In this document: positions 7,240 to 17,571 of the stretch, piece after piece
Position numbering within the stretch: the first letter of the stretch is position 1
Layout of the letters: every line of letters starts with the position of its first letter
Origin: Plantago elongata
Taxonomy: Eukaryota; Streptophyta; Magnoliopsida; Lamiales; Plantaginaceae
Length of the DNA stretch: 21,575 nucleotides
NCBI GenBank assembly: GCA_036897095.1
Contig: JAYMSP010003004.1
Location: 1 to 21,575 of the forward strand
Direction: 5' to 3'
Notes under the pieces: generated by a model
What the model was told of the DNA's origin: nothing
Database searches by the model: none
Seen by the model: the letters and a program-made list of their open reading frames with translations, nothing else
Made by a program: the position numbers and the translations under genes

Positions 7240-10200
7240 GCCACCGCACGGTAGTCTACTACTCAGCATCTCCTTCCACCATCAAAGTTCAACGCTCATT
7301 TTCAATTTCAGCTGCACAATTAGACGCCACCAATGTCTCCACCGGCCGCTCCGGTTCGCTCGCTTCTGCTCCGGCTCATTCACTCGGCAAAATTGACGTT
7401 AACCCCCCCAAAGGTACTCGTGATTTCCCCCCTGAAGAGATGAGGCTCCGGAATTGGCTTTTTCACAACTTTCGTCAGGTACTAGTACTAGTATCAGCTT
7501 AATTGCATTCATTCATTTTGCTTTGCTTTTGTTTCATTTCACTAATTCTTAATGCTTACATTCATAGGTGTCCAGTTTGTTTGGTTTCGAAGTGATTGAT
7601 TCACTAATTCTCAATGCATACAATGATAATATGTGTCCAATAAGTTTGGTTTCGAAGAGATTTATTTCAGTTATTCTCAATGCATACTATGATAGGTGTC
7701 CAGTTTGCTTTGTTTCAAAGTGATTGATTTCACTAATTCTCATCGGTGTCCAATTTGATTGATTTTGAAGTGATTGATTTCACTAATTCTCAATGCATAC
7801 TGATTGCTGTCCAATTTTATTGGTTTCAAAGTGATTGATTTCATTAATTCTCATTGCATACAATGATAGGTGTCCAATTTGTTTGGTTTCGAAGAGATTG
7901 ATTTCCCCGTGCTTGAGTCCGAGGCCTTGTTTGTCAGGAAGGCTGGGGAGGAGATTAAAGACCAGGTCTCTCTCTCTTTCTATATATTTGATATATTTAC
8001 TGTATATACACTATATTATGTCAGGCTGGTTTTTGTGTTTGAACTGCAGCTGTTGAAAGAGTAGCTTGGCACGTTTAAGCTTCAAAAACATGTTTTACAC
8101 TCAATCTATCACAACTTTCTTTAGGGGTATGTGTAACTGAGTAATCATTAGGCTTGCTACCATTTAGTTACGAGAAAAATTGGACTGTTTGTTTCGTACA
8201 TTCTCTACTCATAAAGGAAATTTTGTTTTTGATGCAAAAAGTTCAAAACTAAAATAATTTACACTACGATTTATTTGTCACAAAGTCCATTACATCTGTG
8301 CTACACAAACATGTTCTCACATATTACATGAATGCCAAATTTTAAGCTTCTAGATACTTGATAGAATTCACTAATAGGGCCACTTTTCTTTTACCGATAC
8401 AATAAACCAAATTGAATCTGTATGACTAAAATGTTTGGGTAAGGCTATTTATGTAATTTCAAAGTATGGGGAAAATGATCTGTATGGTTGCTTATCATGC
8501 TTATTTGTCTGGCATGGATTAAGCTGTACTGCTTTGAAGATCGTGGAAACCGTCGAGTGGCGTTAAGACCTGAACTTACCCCCTCTTTGGCAAGGCTTGT
8601 TATACAGAAAGGGTAGGGCAGATATATGTAATGTACTATGTTCAGTGAAATTTTGGCCTTCATTATCTAGCTAGATCTCTTTGTTTCTATATGACATACT
8701 TTATATTCTTCTTCAGTCCCAGAGAAGCTTGCCATATTGCACTTTGAGGCATCCTGGTAGAAATGGTACCACTATAAATATGTATTGCCCATTGTGTAAC
8801 CATTGGTACCCTAAACACAATTGGCCACATGCTTACAACTTTACCACACTTTATCTATTCTTCATTCAATCAATACTGCACTTACATTATTTGTTCGTTC
8901 TTTACTACCCCAACCAACCCCACCACCCGTATAGTATCTAGTATTCAGTACGCTCCCCGAATATGTGGGTTCAAGCACCTTTGTTTCCTTAATTTGCTTT
9001 AGGTAAATGATACCATTGTTCCTGGAGGGAGCACATTACTCAGATATCTATGTACAGATGCTATTTTGATCTCAATTTTTATCTCTCCAGAAAATCTGTA
9101 TCCCTTCCGCTGAAATGGTTTGCTATAGGGCAGTGCTGGCGGTATGAACGAATGACCAGGGGTCGCCGTCGTGAGCATTACCAATGGAACATGGATATTA
9201 TAGGTGTACCTGGTGTTACTGTATGTATGCTACTTATTCTCTCTTTTTTTTCATGCTCTTCCTAGAAGTATTTTACAGTAAGTGCGAATTCTCTTGATTT
9301 TAAAGTTATTGCGTTGAACTATTATTTTGTTTTTAGGACTTTGAGGTTTTAGTAACAAAAGTTATATCATGTTTTGTACTTTATTATAGACCTATAGTTT
9401 CTAAACATGGCATCTCAGACCAAAAATATCGTTTGACAGCATCTTCAAGTCCACACGTTTTAGTTACTTGGGAATTTTCTGATTCTTAGTTTATGTTATG
9501 CAATCACCTGCCGGTTTAGTTACTCTGACTACTTAACAAATCTTCTGGTTCTTAGACACATCTAATTAAAATCTGGAAGGGACTTTCTTCTTCTGGAATT
9601 TATGGTTACTGTTTGATTAAAGTTAAAATTTCACTTGATTTCCATCTGAAGCAACTTTAAAAGGTCAAGTATTGTTTTCAAACTAAAGTTCAGAAGAGGG
9701 TGGCTTGGAAACTTTCTGAGCAATTGAAACTCTAGCAGTTTATCAAGGCTCATTGCATCATCCAATTACGACTCTGCTGTTCAGTTCTGATTGTTTGCAG
9801 TATCGTGTATTTATTTTGTTCTATAAGTGTATGGTCTTACATTTTCTTTTTCTTCTTTTGTGTTTTTCATTAATTCCATCAATAGCATTATAGACATGAA
9901 GCAAAGTTTTGAGTTTAAAGTCTCCTTTGGGGTTTATTGTGAAGGAAGTAAAGTCAAAGAGTTGTTCGTAATATTTCTAAAATCCAAATCACTTCTCATC
10001 TGCTGTTTCACCTTTGAAGGAACCGGATTTATTGCATTTTTACAATATTTGAGCAACTGTGTTGTTTAAGCTTCCTCTTACTGTACTGTATAATCTTTGC
10101 CTTTTAAGTATTGATCTTAATGAATCTCCTTTCAGGCTGAAGCAGAGCTTATTTCTTCTATTGTCACCTTTTTCAAGTGCATTGGAATCACATCATCAGA

Positions 10201-10245
10201 TGTGGGATTTAAAGTATCTAGTCGAAAGGTGTGTGAACTAGCATA

Positions 10246-10276
<31 letters not shown>

Positions 10277-13200
10277 TAATGATACAAAATACGGAGGCCA
10301 TCTGTACTTTGTTGAACTGGTTCGGTCACTGTATCATCGCCACTATGATGATATTCTCCATTGAGATTTATCGACTTCTGAATATTTTTGTCCGAGTTCA
10401 CATCCACATTTAAGTCATTTGTTGTGTATACCAAGCGTGACCCTACAATCACCAGACAAGGTCATAAACATATGAATCTTATGTTTTGATAACCTAATTT
10501 TTTTTTTATCGTGCTATTATCTCCAGTTTCACGATCATTTGTAATCATGACACGCCTTCAATTTACATAATTTTGCAGCCTACAGACCTTTCATAAAGCA
10601 ATCTTCTTTACTCCGATTGAAATGGAATTTTGATGTTTATCATGTAATGGTTCTTCCTACTCGCCTATTCGTTCTGTTTCTGTGTGTTGCCTTTAATTTT
10701 GTTTATTCATCTCTAATAATTTCGTAGGTCTTGCAAGAAGTACTGAGGCGTTATTCCGTCCCAGAAAGTTTGTTCAGTAGGGTCTGCATAATTATAGACA
10801 AGGTTAGTTGTTAAGCTTGCAAATGTCCTGCATAGTGCGTACATTGTTTTTCCTCCCTCAGCCAATCGATACACTGGTAAATTCTTCTGTTTGTGTAAAA
10901 GATAATATCAGGAAAACAAAACGGTGTCATTAACAAACCTTGACTTTGAACTTTTTTTTTACTAACTGATATTATTTTTATTTGCACCTTTCTTTGTTAT
11001 TCTTTGCACATTATCTTACGAACATTCATAGAGTAGAGGGTTTTAGGGATAAGGATACATAGGATTTTGATATAGCAAAAAGCTACTTTTTTGAAGATTT
11101 ATTGAAAGAACTAAAATAAATTAATGTTTGAATAGACTAACCAACCTAAAGGCGAAACGTCTCTTTTGAGTGAAAAGACTAATTCCTGAGTCTTGACTAC
11201 TGAATCATAAACCCTAATACTACTCTCTTATATGCTCCCTCCGGCCCGAGTTCAAATTGTCACCTAGAAGAGTAAGTCTTAGGAGAGACGGTCGGTCTTA
11301 TAGAGAGACTGATGGACTAACACTACAGTTATAACGAAAAACATTAGAGGTTTTATCAAGAACATCAAGTGATATGAAATGTTCACTCATAAACATTACT
11401 CGTATTACTTAAAACATTATACATATAATTAAGAACATCAATCCGTCTTTCCAGTCTCTCATTAATAGATGTCTCTTCTAAGACTTTGTGCTAGAAAATT
11501 TATCTCCTACTTTATTCACTCTCTCTCCTCTACTTTATTTACTACTCAATACTTTGTTCACTCTCTTTCCCACTTTATCACCATGACTCTTACTTTATGT
11601 ATTCTTCTCTTAGAACTTGTGTCTGGGCCCAGGGGAAGTTCATCGCGGGACGGAGGAAGTATAAAGCAACTTCCCAGTTTAAGTTGAACTCTATTAATAG
11701 GCATAACCAACAACTTAATGTAATTTGAACTGTAATAGGTAACTTGCCTATAAAAACCAAAACTCTATAATAATAACAAGTATAACTAACAAGGAATAGA
11801 GTAGGATTATGTTGTAGCCAGTCTAAATATCCAAGCACTGTCTATTCTACAATAAATAGGATTGACAGAGCTCTTGTTTGTCCAAGTATAATAATCCCCT
11901 TTACTATCTCAAACAACTCCACTTGATCCATCATAAGAACCAACTCTTCATACTCACCAGCATGAACTATATTCCTTCAATTCTAACTTGGGGTCTTAAC
12001 ACATTATTAAAGTCCCCCATTAAAATCCATGGCCTTTGCTCAGACACACTTATATTATTGATTTCATTCCACGGAGCTTTTCTTTTCTACACCTGGTTTT
12101 GGCCTTATATTGCAGTGAGCCAATGAAGAAAAACACCACCTATAGAAGGAGTTGGGCAGTGTAACAGCTGTTCAGAACCAACAATAACTCTCCCATCAAA
12201 TCATCTGCACATTCCATAACACCCATTATCTACCATTTGCATGAAACTCATAGTTATCTACATAGGTCCACTGTCTGCCCAGTTTTTCTCTAATACCATC
12301 CCTTTTTAACCCTTGTTTTAATAAGCACAGCAATCTCGCAATTTAACCTGGAGAGACAGGAGCTAATCTCTCTAACCTTTGCTGCTTTATTCAACTCCCT
12401 TACATTCCATGAGATTGTCATGAAACATTATCATCTACCACGAGTCAAATTCCTCAATGTGGCAAATCCATTCTGGCACTCAACTTGTCCTACAGTGATC
12501 ACAGTAATCGTGGCTCACTCAAATGATCTTTTCCTTTGGTTCTACATGAACTACCAACAGTCTTCCACCCCTCCTGTGCTATACTCAGTCCATTTTTTGC
12601 TTTGTATTCACCACCACAGCTTGATCATCTGCCAGTGACATTACAGACCTAGCTATCCATTGCTTTTTTCTTCTACTTCTTTTTCCGTGTAACTGGAGCA
12701 CCACAGTTATGACCAACCTTCTTACAATTCTCACAGTATAGAGGTTTCCATTCATATTCCACCACTTGGTTCAGTATTTTACCCTTAAAATCTCGGATAG
12801 TAATGGTATCAGTCAATTTCTGCGTATATCAACCTCCACAAGTAGACGTGCATAAGATACATGCAACTTATTTTCAATGCATTCATCCGTAAAAAGAGGT
12901 TTCCTGACAGCACTTCCGATCTTACCCAAATTACAAGTACAACCAAAGATGAAGAGGCAGGTTGGGTAACTTAATCCAAATGGAAGGGTCCGCATCATGT
13001 CATCCTTCAAACAAAAAACTAGATTTCCACTCTCACAAGAACATTTTCGTATTATAGATCGTATAAGGGCCACTACTCTTAACAGCATCATGATCCTTAG
13101 CTGATTTAAAATGCAGAAGGAAGTATCCTTCATCATTATAATACATATCAGGCAAAGTGACGGAGTTCCAGAACTTAAAGTTTCACCGCATTCATTGTCA

Positions 13201-16200
13201 AATCTCCACTTAATACATACATAATCAAAGCATTTTCCCAAAATTATAGCTCAAAAAATTGATTTCTTTATTAATTTATATTTGTGTATGATTTATAAAA
13301 TTACTTTTTTTTTTGTATAATTTAAAATGGCCTTTTTGTGTTTGTTAACAATTAAACCCTGATTCATTCTCGTAAAGAAATGTGTCCCTTGAATTCAATA
13401 ATTTTTTTTCTATTTTCGAATTTGGTCAAAGGCGTCAAAATTACATCTCTGACTGCCATCACCAGGTTCACCTGAAAATTTGGAAATCATACTTAAACAT
13501 CAGGGTGTTGTTGGTTTATACCTAAATTGGGCACTATCATTGTATTGTACCTGAATTGGCACTGTAGCATATTTTAGTCTACCTCAAAAAATTTACCCAG
13601 TAATTTTGCCTTACAAAATTCCAAGTAGAAGTCATATTTGCAAGCACCACATAATAGCTTAGAAGCCCGTCAAAAGCAGATTTAAAAACCTCCCGCAAAC
13701 ACGCCTCTCTAATTAAAAAATTAAAGAACCTTGCTGCTTTATTGTATGTCAGCCATGGTTGCTCTTGTTTTTGTGCTGGTTCGAAATGAAAATCCAACAT
13801 GCTGTGATATTTCTGTACTTTGTCCCCCCCTGTCACTGCTTGTATTGGTCCTCTGCAGATAGAGAAGATCCCAATTGATGAGGTTAAGAAGGAATTGAAG
13901 TCAGCCGAGTTATCAGACGAAGCTGCTGAGGAACTATTAGAAATCCTCTCTGTAAAATCATTGTCAAAGTTAGAAGGTCTGTTGGATGTGTAACTTGGCT
14001 CTCTGATTCTTCATCTTTGGCGTATAGTAATATAAAGCTATGAAATAGATATTCAGATCTTAGAGTTCTGGGATTTTCCATCATTGTTCAGACTTATATG
14101 ATCTGTTAGGATATTCTATAGGTTATTATGTATATGGGGTTAGGGCTCTATCTTGATAACAGTGTTGGAACCCGTTTGGAACCTTTTAAATTGGTCTTAA
14201 ATGACCATCTTTCCCAATGCCTTTTACTCTCTTTCCACTATTTATCAATTCTCAATTAGCACTCAATTTCACTAGTACTGAACTCACGGAACTATTCCCA
14301 AACACACTCCAGCTTTAGTTAATGGCCTTCTGGAGGGTTGTACAACGGTACAACATTATCATGGTCTTTTTTATTTTCTCTTTTGTTTATTATTCTTATT
14401 ATTATTTTTTTTTGCGTTGGGGGATGGGGAAGCTACATTTGCTTGTATGGTACACAAAATGTGAAGTCAACCATATTGTGAATTTGCCATGCTTGGATTT
14501 GTCATGGTATGTAGGATATACAGTGAATAATATTTACAGATTCGTCATGCTTAAATTGCTAGTGCGTGAGAGCTTGGTCGCCTGTTTCAATGCTGAATCC
14601 CATTGTTTCAATATTGATTCCGTTCTTTTATTTCCCATGATTGGGTTGATAAATGCTTAAATCCTCACTTGAGCCTCTCTCGTCTTCCAAAAAAATGTGT
14701 CGATACTATCTTCCTGCTGTATTTGAAGCATTAAGAATGGATTTAATATCTGTGTTGTGTTATTGAACTTTACAGAAAAACTCGGCTCCTCAGTGGAAGC
14801 ACTCACTGACTTAAAGCTACTGTTTTCACTAGCTGAAAAGTATGGTTACAGTGAGTGGATACAGTTTGATGCATCCATTGTGCGTGGCTTGGCCTACTAT
14901 ACTGGAATTGTATTCGAGGTAAAAGTGTGTATGTACAAGTAACAATTAGCTACCATCATGTTGTTTGAGTTTGTACTTTCTTCTTTGAGGGAGCGGACGA
15001 GCAGAATGTTTTTGCTCGTAGATGCTTGAGTAATAATGTACCAACTGAGTGAGTGGCAAAAAAACAGCCACTTCTTTCTTTGTAAGACGTTAAGCAAGGC
15101 AGACATTACTTAGTCTCAAGATGAAAAAGAGGAGGAAACTTATTTAAAATGTAAGGGGCCTCATATAGTTTTCTGTCCTTGGTGCCATTTAGGACTGAAC
15201 TGGGCAAAATGTGTGGGGCACTGTTTCCACAAATCCCTGTGACGCAACTACATCAGTTATGATTCTTCAATATCATATTTGTCATTGTGTGAATTTTGCA
15301 CTAGGTTATGCATCTTTTGTCATGCTGGCTACTTTTATTTTTATTTTTATTTTTATTTTTATTTTTGTGGGATGATTGTCAGAAAATCTTTAATAATGAA
15401 AAACAAAGTATTACACAAGCTGTGCACCGTAAAGTTAGAGAGGGAATAAACAGGAGGATAGCAATTACTCTGGACAACATATAGGCCTTTTTGTTGGAAT
15501 ATGCTTGTAATATATAGTATGGATATTTGGATGCTGGCATGATTAGGCTCATCACAAGTTATTTGCAGACTACAGTATGGTTGTAAAGTGGAGTATCTTT
15601 AGCTGATGGTTCGATTTCTTTTTGCAGGGATTTGATAGAGAAGGGAAGTTGCGGGCTATTTGTGGTGGTGGGCGGTATGACAAGTTGCTCTCAACCTTTG
15701 GAGGTGATGATATTCCTGCTTGTGGATTTGGATTTGGTGATGCAGTTATAGTAGAAGTATGTAGCATATTCTTCTTTCTAAGTAGATTATTAGCATTTTT
15801 ATCTACTAGTTCAAACTTGCATTCTGACAAATGCCAACTTATAACTTTCTTTGTTATAAGCTGCTTAAGGAGAGAGGACTCGTGCCTGAACTCAACCCCC
15901 AGGTAGAAAGCATTGTCTGTTCGTTAGATCCAGATCTTCAAGGTGCAGCAGCCGCAGTTGCTGCCAGACTTAGAGAAAAGAGTCAAACTGTCGATTTGGT
16001 CTTAGAAAATAAACCACTTAAATGGTAAGTGATGATTTGAACATAAGTTTCTAATTTTCACCAAAATATACAACATGATTCTTGCAGTTTCATTACTTCA
16101 TTGTTTTCTCTGTGGGATAACAGCATAAAAATCTGTGTTATATGCCTGCAACTTGCGCAAAGAAGCTCTTTTAGACTTTTATTTTCTCCGTGCACCTTTC

Positions 16201-16648
16201 TTTGTCAAGTTTCATAACCTTTACATCTGTCATCCCATTTTAAAGATTCAAAAGTATTTTGTTGTGTCTTTGAGACATTCTAAATTTGGAAAGAAATACT
16301 GGTCTGGTGTATGGAGTTCTTAAAACTCACAAGGATTCTATTCAATAAATATAATATAGGGATTCCACAGCACGAAGTAAGGCTAGGGTGATGTTCCTCT
16401 ATTTTGATTATATGCATCCCTATGGTACAATCTGAGATTTTGTTGTCTGTTTGTATATCACTCTAGCTTAATCTAATTGCCTCTCGTAATCTGCTTTGCT
16501 TATGCTCAGGGTCTTTAAGAGGGCAGCGCGAATAAATGCGCAAAGGCTGGTACTAGTAGGAAATGCTGAGTGGCAGAAGGGTATGGTGAAAGTAAAAATC
16601 CTTTCATCTGGAGAGCAGTATGAAGTTAAAATAGATGAATTAGAATAA
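7170..16648 (+). CDS. HRS1: Histidyl-tRNA synthetase, chloroplastic/mitochondrial (11 exons, 494 aa)
   Basis: Class II synthetase that charges tRNA-His in plastids and/or mitochondria. Coding exons: 7170-7478, 7870-7965, 8524-8612, 9091-9220, 10136-10228, 10728-10802, 13859-13976, 14776-14918, 15628-15756, 15861-16024, 16510-16648. All introns are GT-AG and the frame is kept throughout. Residues 1-75 form a Ser/Ala-rich leader with basic residues, like a transit peptide. Then come PPKGTRD (79-85, start of the catalytic core), LRPELTP (149-155), the motif 2 loop [20 protein letters not shown] (181-200), the histidine-binding RGLAYYTG (340-347), motif 3 GGGRYD to GFGFGDA (364-390), and a C-terminal anticodon-binding domain from about 403. 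Length and order match what I recall of Arabidopsis At3g46100. Exon 7 must end at GAAG|GTCTGT: the other nearby GTs break the frame. The start could also be the ATG at 7179 or 7236. Intron 6 holds LINE and MITE debris; introns 2-5 and 7-10 show no genes. Confidence 0.95.
7564..7905 (+). repeat. Tandem copies of the exon 2 acceptor and coding start inside intron 1
   Basis: The segment GTGTCCAATTTGTTTGG plus the following bases up to GATTGATTTC, which is the true start of exon 2 at 7870, recurs in decayed form at 7568, 7633, 7696, 7746 and 7807. Spacings are 65, 63, 50, 61 and 63 bases. The spacer CACTAATTCTCAATGCATAC-ATGATAG is repeated too. Copies at 7568 and 7696 keep the AG before GTGTCC; the others read AT, CG and TG there. 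Translated in the exon frame, copy 1 gives [12 protein letters not shown] and copy 2 [13 protein letters not shown], against [13 protein letters not shown] in the real exon. The array therefore arose by serial duplication across the intron-exon border, and only the last copy remains joined to the rest of the exon. Confidence 0.93.
10243..10277. repeat. (AT)n microsatellite plus T-tract in intron 5
   Basis: About 13 AT units followed by a run of about ten T, 14 bases after the exon 5 donor. Expected to vary in length between individuals. Confidence 0.95.
11231..11663. mobile_element. Stowaway-like MITE in intron 6 (about 433 bp)
   Basis: The left end TATGCTCCCTCCGGCCCGAG and the inverted right end TATACTTCCTCCGTCCCGCG match at 16 of 20 positions and include flanking TA, the Stowaway/Tc1-mariner target. 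CTCCCTCCG-type ends are typical of plant Stowaway families. The element is longer than most because it carries a second inverted repeat inside. It has no coding capacity. Confidence 0.7.
11265..11497. repeat. Second inverted repeat nested in the intron 6 MITE
   Basis: The arm at 11265-11320 (GTCTTAGGAGAGACGG ... GAGAGACTGATGGA) is matched in reverse by 11439-11497 (TCCAGTCTCTCATT ... GTCTCTTCTAAGAC). The spacer of about 120 bases is AT-rich. The arms are a few bases to tens of bases inside the outer termini, which points to one MITE inserted in another or to a compound family. Confidence 0.65.
11815..12421 (-). pseudogene. LINE ORF2 remnant: endonuclease start, no reverse transcriptase
   Basis: Minus-strand reading from ATG 12421-12419 gives [20 protein letters not shown] and LIKTRVKK, then after frameshifts [28 protein letters not shown] (about 12035-11990), and GDYYTWTN followed by YCRIDSAW (about 11890-11835). 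These are landmarks of the APE-type endonuclease at the start of plant L1-like ORF2 proteins. The Glu expected in the ETR/ETK motif is Lys here. Stops and frame changes are numerous, and recognisable homology ends near 11815. No reverse transcriptase follows. The element is antisense to the host gene and shares the orientation of the ORF1 remnant just upstream. Confidence 0.8.
12665..13250 (-). pseudogene. LINE ORF1 remnant: DUF4283 domain and zinc knuckle
   Basis: Minus-strand pieces in several frames read [16 protein letters not shown] and GPYTI (about 13125-13050), LPNLPLHLW (about 12980), [19 protein letters not shown] with [10 protein letters not shown] (about 12925-12835), then [36 protein letters not shown] (about 12775-12715) and a basic tail. 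This order is the DUF4283 domain followed by a CCHC-like knuckle of plant LINE ORF1 proteins. Several frame changes and stops show that it is inactive. A 142-residue open stretch (13241-12813) is a by-product of mixed frames, not a gene. Confidence 0.83.
15333..15366. repeat. (TTTTTA)n microsatellite in intron 8
   Basis: About five to six ATTTTT units in a row. It lies 260 bases before the exon 9 acceptor and shows nothing else of note. Confidence 0.95.
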
Positions 16649-16854
16649 ATAACTGAGCCTCTCCGATAATTTTTACATCTTCATTCTTTAAATTAGGACA
16701 TTTTCAGATTTGAAATGTATATATTGTCCCCATCAGCTGCGGATCCAAGTAATAGTAGTATGAGAAGGAAATTAAAAATTAATTTACACTGTACTTCTAC
16801 AAAGTAACTCAGAAAATGGGTGAAAATGATGCTTTGTGCATTGGAAAAACCATC

Positions 16855-17162
16855 TCCTGGTATGCCTGACTATTACCGATTGGCATGACACTTAAATGTA
16901 TATTTGAATAAGATTTTGGTAAAATTGTGTTTGAAATTGAATTGAAATGGGATATTTAAAGTGTATTTTAGAATCACTGTTCATCGAGTCAAATGTCCTG
17001 GTATAATGTCCTGGTATGCTTGACTCTTACTGATTGGCATGGTACTTAAATGTCCATTTAGATGGAATTTTGGTGAAATTGTGTTTGGAATGGAATTGAA
17101 ATGGAGTATTTGAAGTGTATTTTAGTCAAATCAATGTTCATTGAATTAAATGAAACGATTTA
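16855..17162. repeat. 154-bp tandem duplication between the converging genes
   Basis: TCCTGGTATGCCTGAC at 16855 recurs as TCCTGGTATGCTTGAC at 17009. Further matches follow in order: GATTGGCATG, ACTTAAATGT, ATTTTGGT, AAATTGTGTTTG, GAATTGAAATGG, GTGTATTTTAG. The copies differ at roughly one base in eight. The second copy is preceded by a partial extra start (AAATGTCCTGGTATAATG). Function is unknown; it may fall within transcript 3' ends. Confidence 0.9.
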
Positions 17163-17372
17163 AATGCTATGGTAATCAGTTCACCTCTTAGTGTCCTGTC
17201 CCATCTATATGTTATGTTGTAGTATATCTATACTCGTATATCTATACTTATCTCATTATTTAAACATTAAATAGTTCTTAGGCTCGACTCCAGTTTGTTT
17301 TCTTGTCCAATTTATAATGCACCATAGTATTTCATAAACTCATAATCCAATTTTCATAGAAAAGAGTCAACC

Positions 17373-17378
17373 TTTATT
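17373..17378 (-). terminator. Possible poly(A) signal of the amidohydrolase gene
   Basis: AATAAA on the minus strand lies about 195 bases after the stop codon, a normal plant 3' UTR distance. Plant poly(A) signals are loose, so this is only a candidate. Confidence 0.35.
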
Positions 17379-17571
17379 AATTGATCCATGGACTTATTTA
17401 TCAAGACTCTCTGCGATTAATAACTAACACGTACCACTAATTGCATCGACATTTAAAATCCTACATGGTTTATAAGAGCTAGCTCTAATTACAATTCAAA
17501 CAGCCTTGACGTCATCTAGGTAGGCTCTAGCTCTTCGTAAAGAGTAGGACCGAAGAAACCAAAGTCATATT

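Larger units (their letters stand above)
16649..17571. other. Spacer between two converging genes
   Basis: It contains the 3' UTR of the synthetase (plus strand) and of the amidohydrolase (minus strand), plus a 154-bp tandem duplication. No further coding sequence is supported on either strand. Confidence 0.7.

Noticed and set aside
8760..8815. Inverted GGTACC sites around ATGGTACC and TTGGTACC in intron 3
   Set aside because: The match is about 8 bases at 40-base distance, expected by chance in a sequence of this length.
12813..13241. 142-residue minus-strand ORF as an intact gene
   Set aside because: Only parts of it match LINE ORF1. The matching stretches lie in more than one frame, so it is an accident of a decayed element.
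13521..13565. Repeated motif ACCTAAATTGGGCACTAT / ACCTGAATTGGCACTGT
   Set aside because: Two short imperfect copies only. Possibly transposon-derived, but too short to assign.
13579..13836. 85-residue minus-strand ORF in intron 6
   Set aside because: It lies just before the exon 7 acceptor, has no recognisable similarity, and is explained by intron sequence.
13988..13993. GTGTAA as the exon 7 donor of the synthetase gene
   Set aside because: Joining it to exon 8 shifts the frame and loses the conserved sequence; the upstream GTCTGT donor keeps both.
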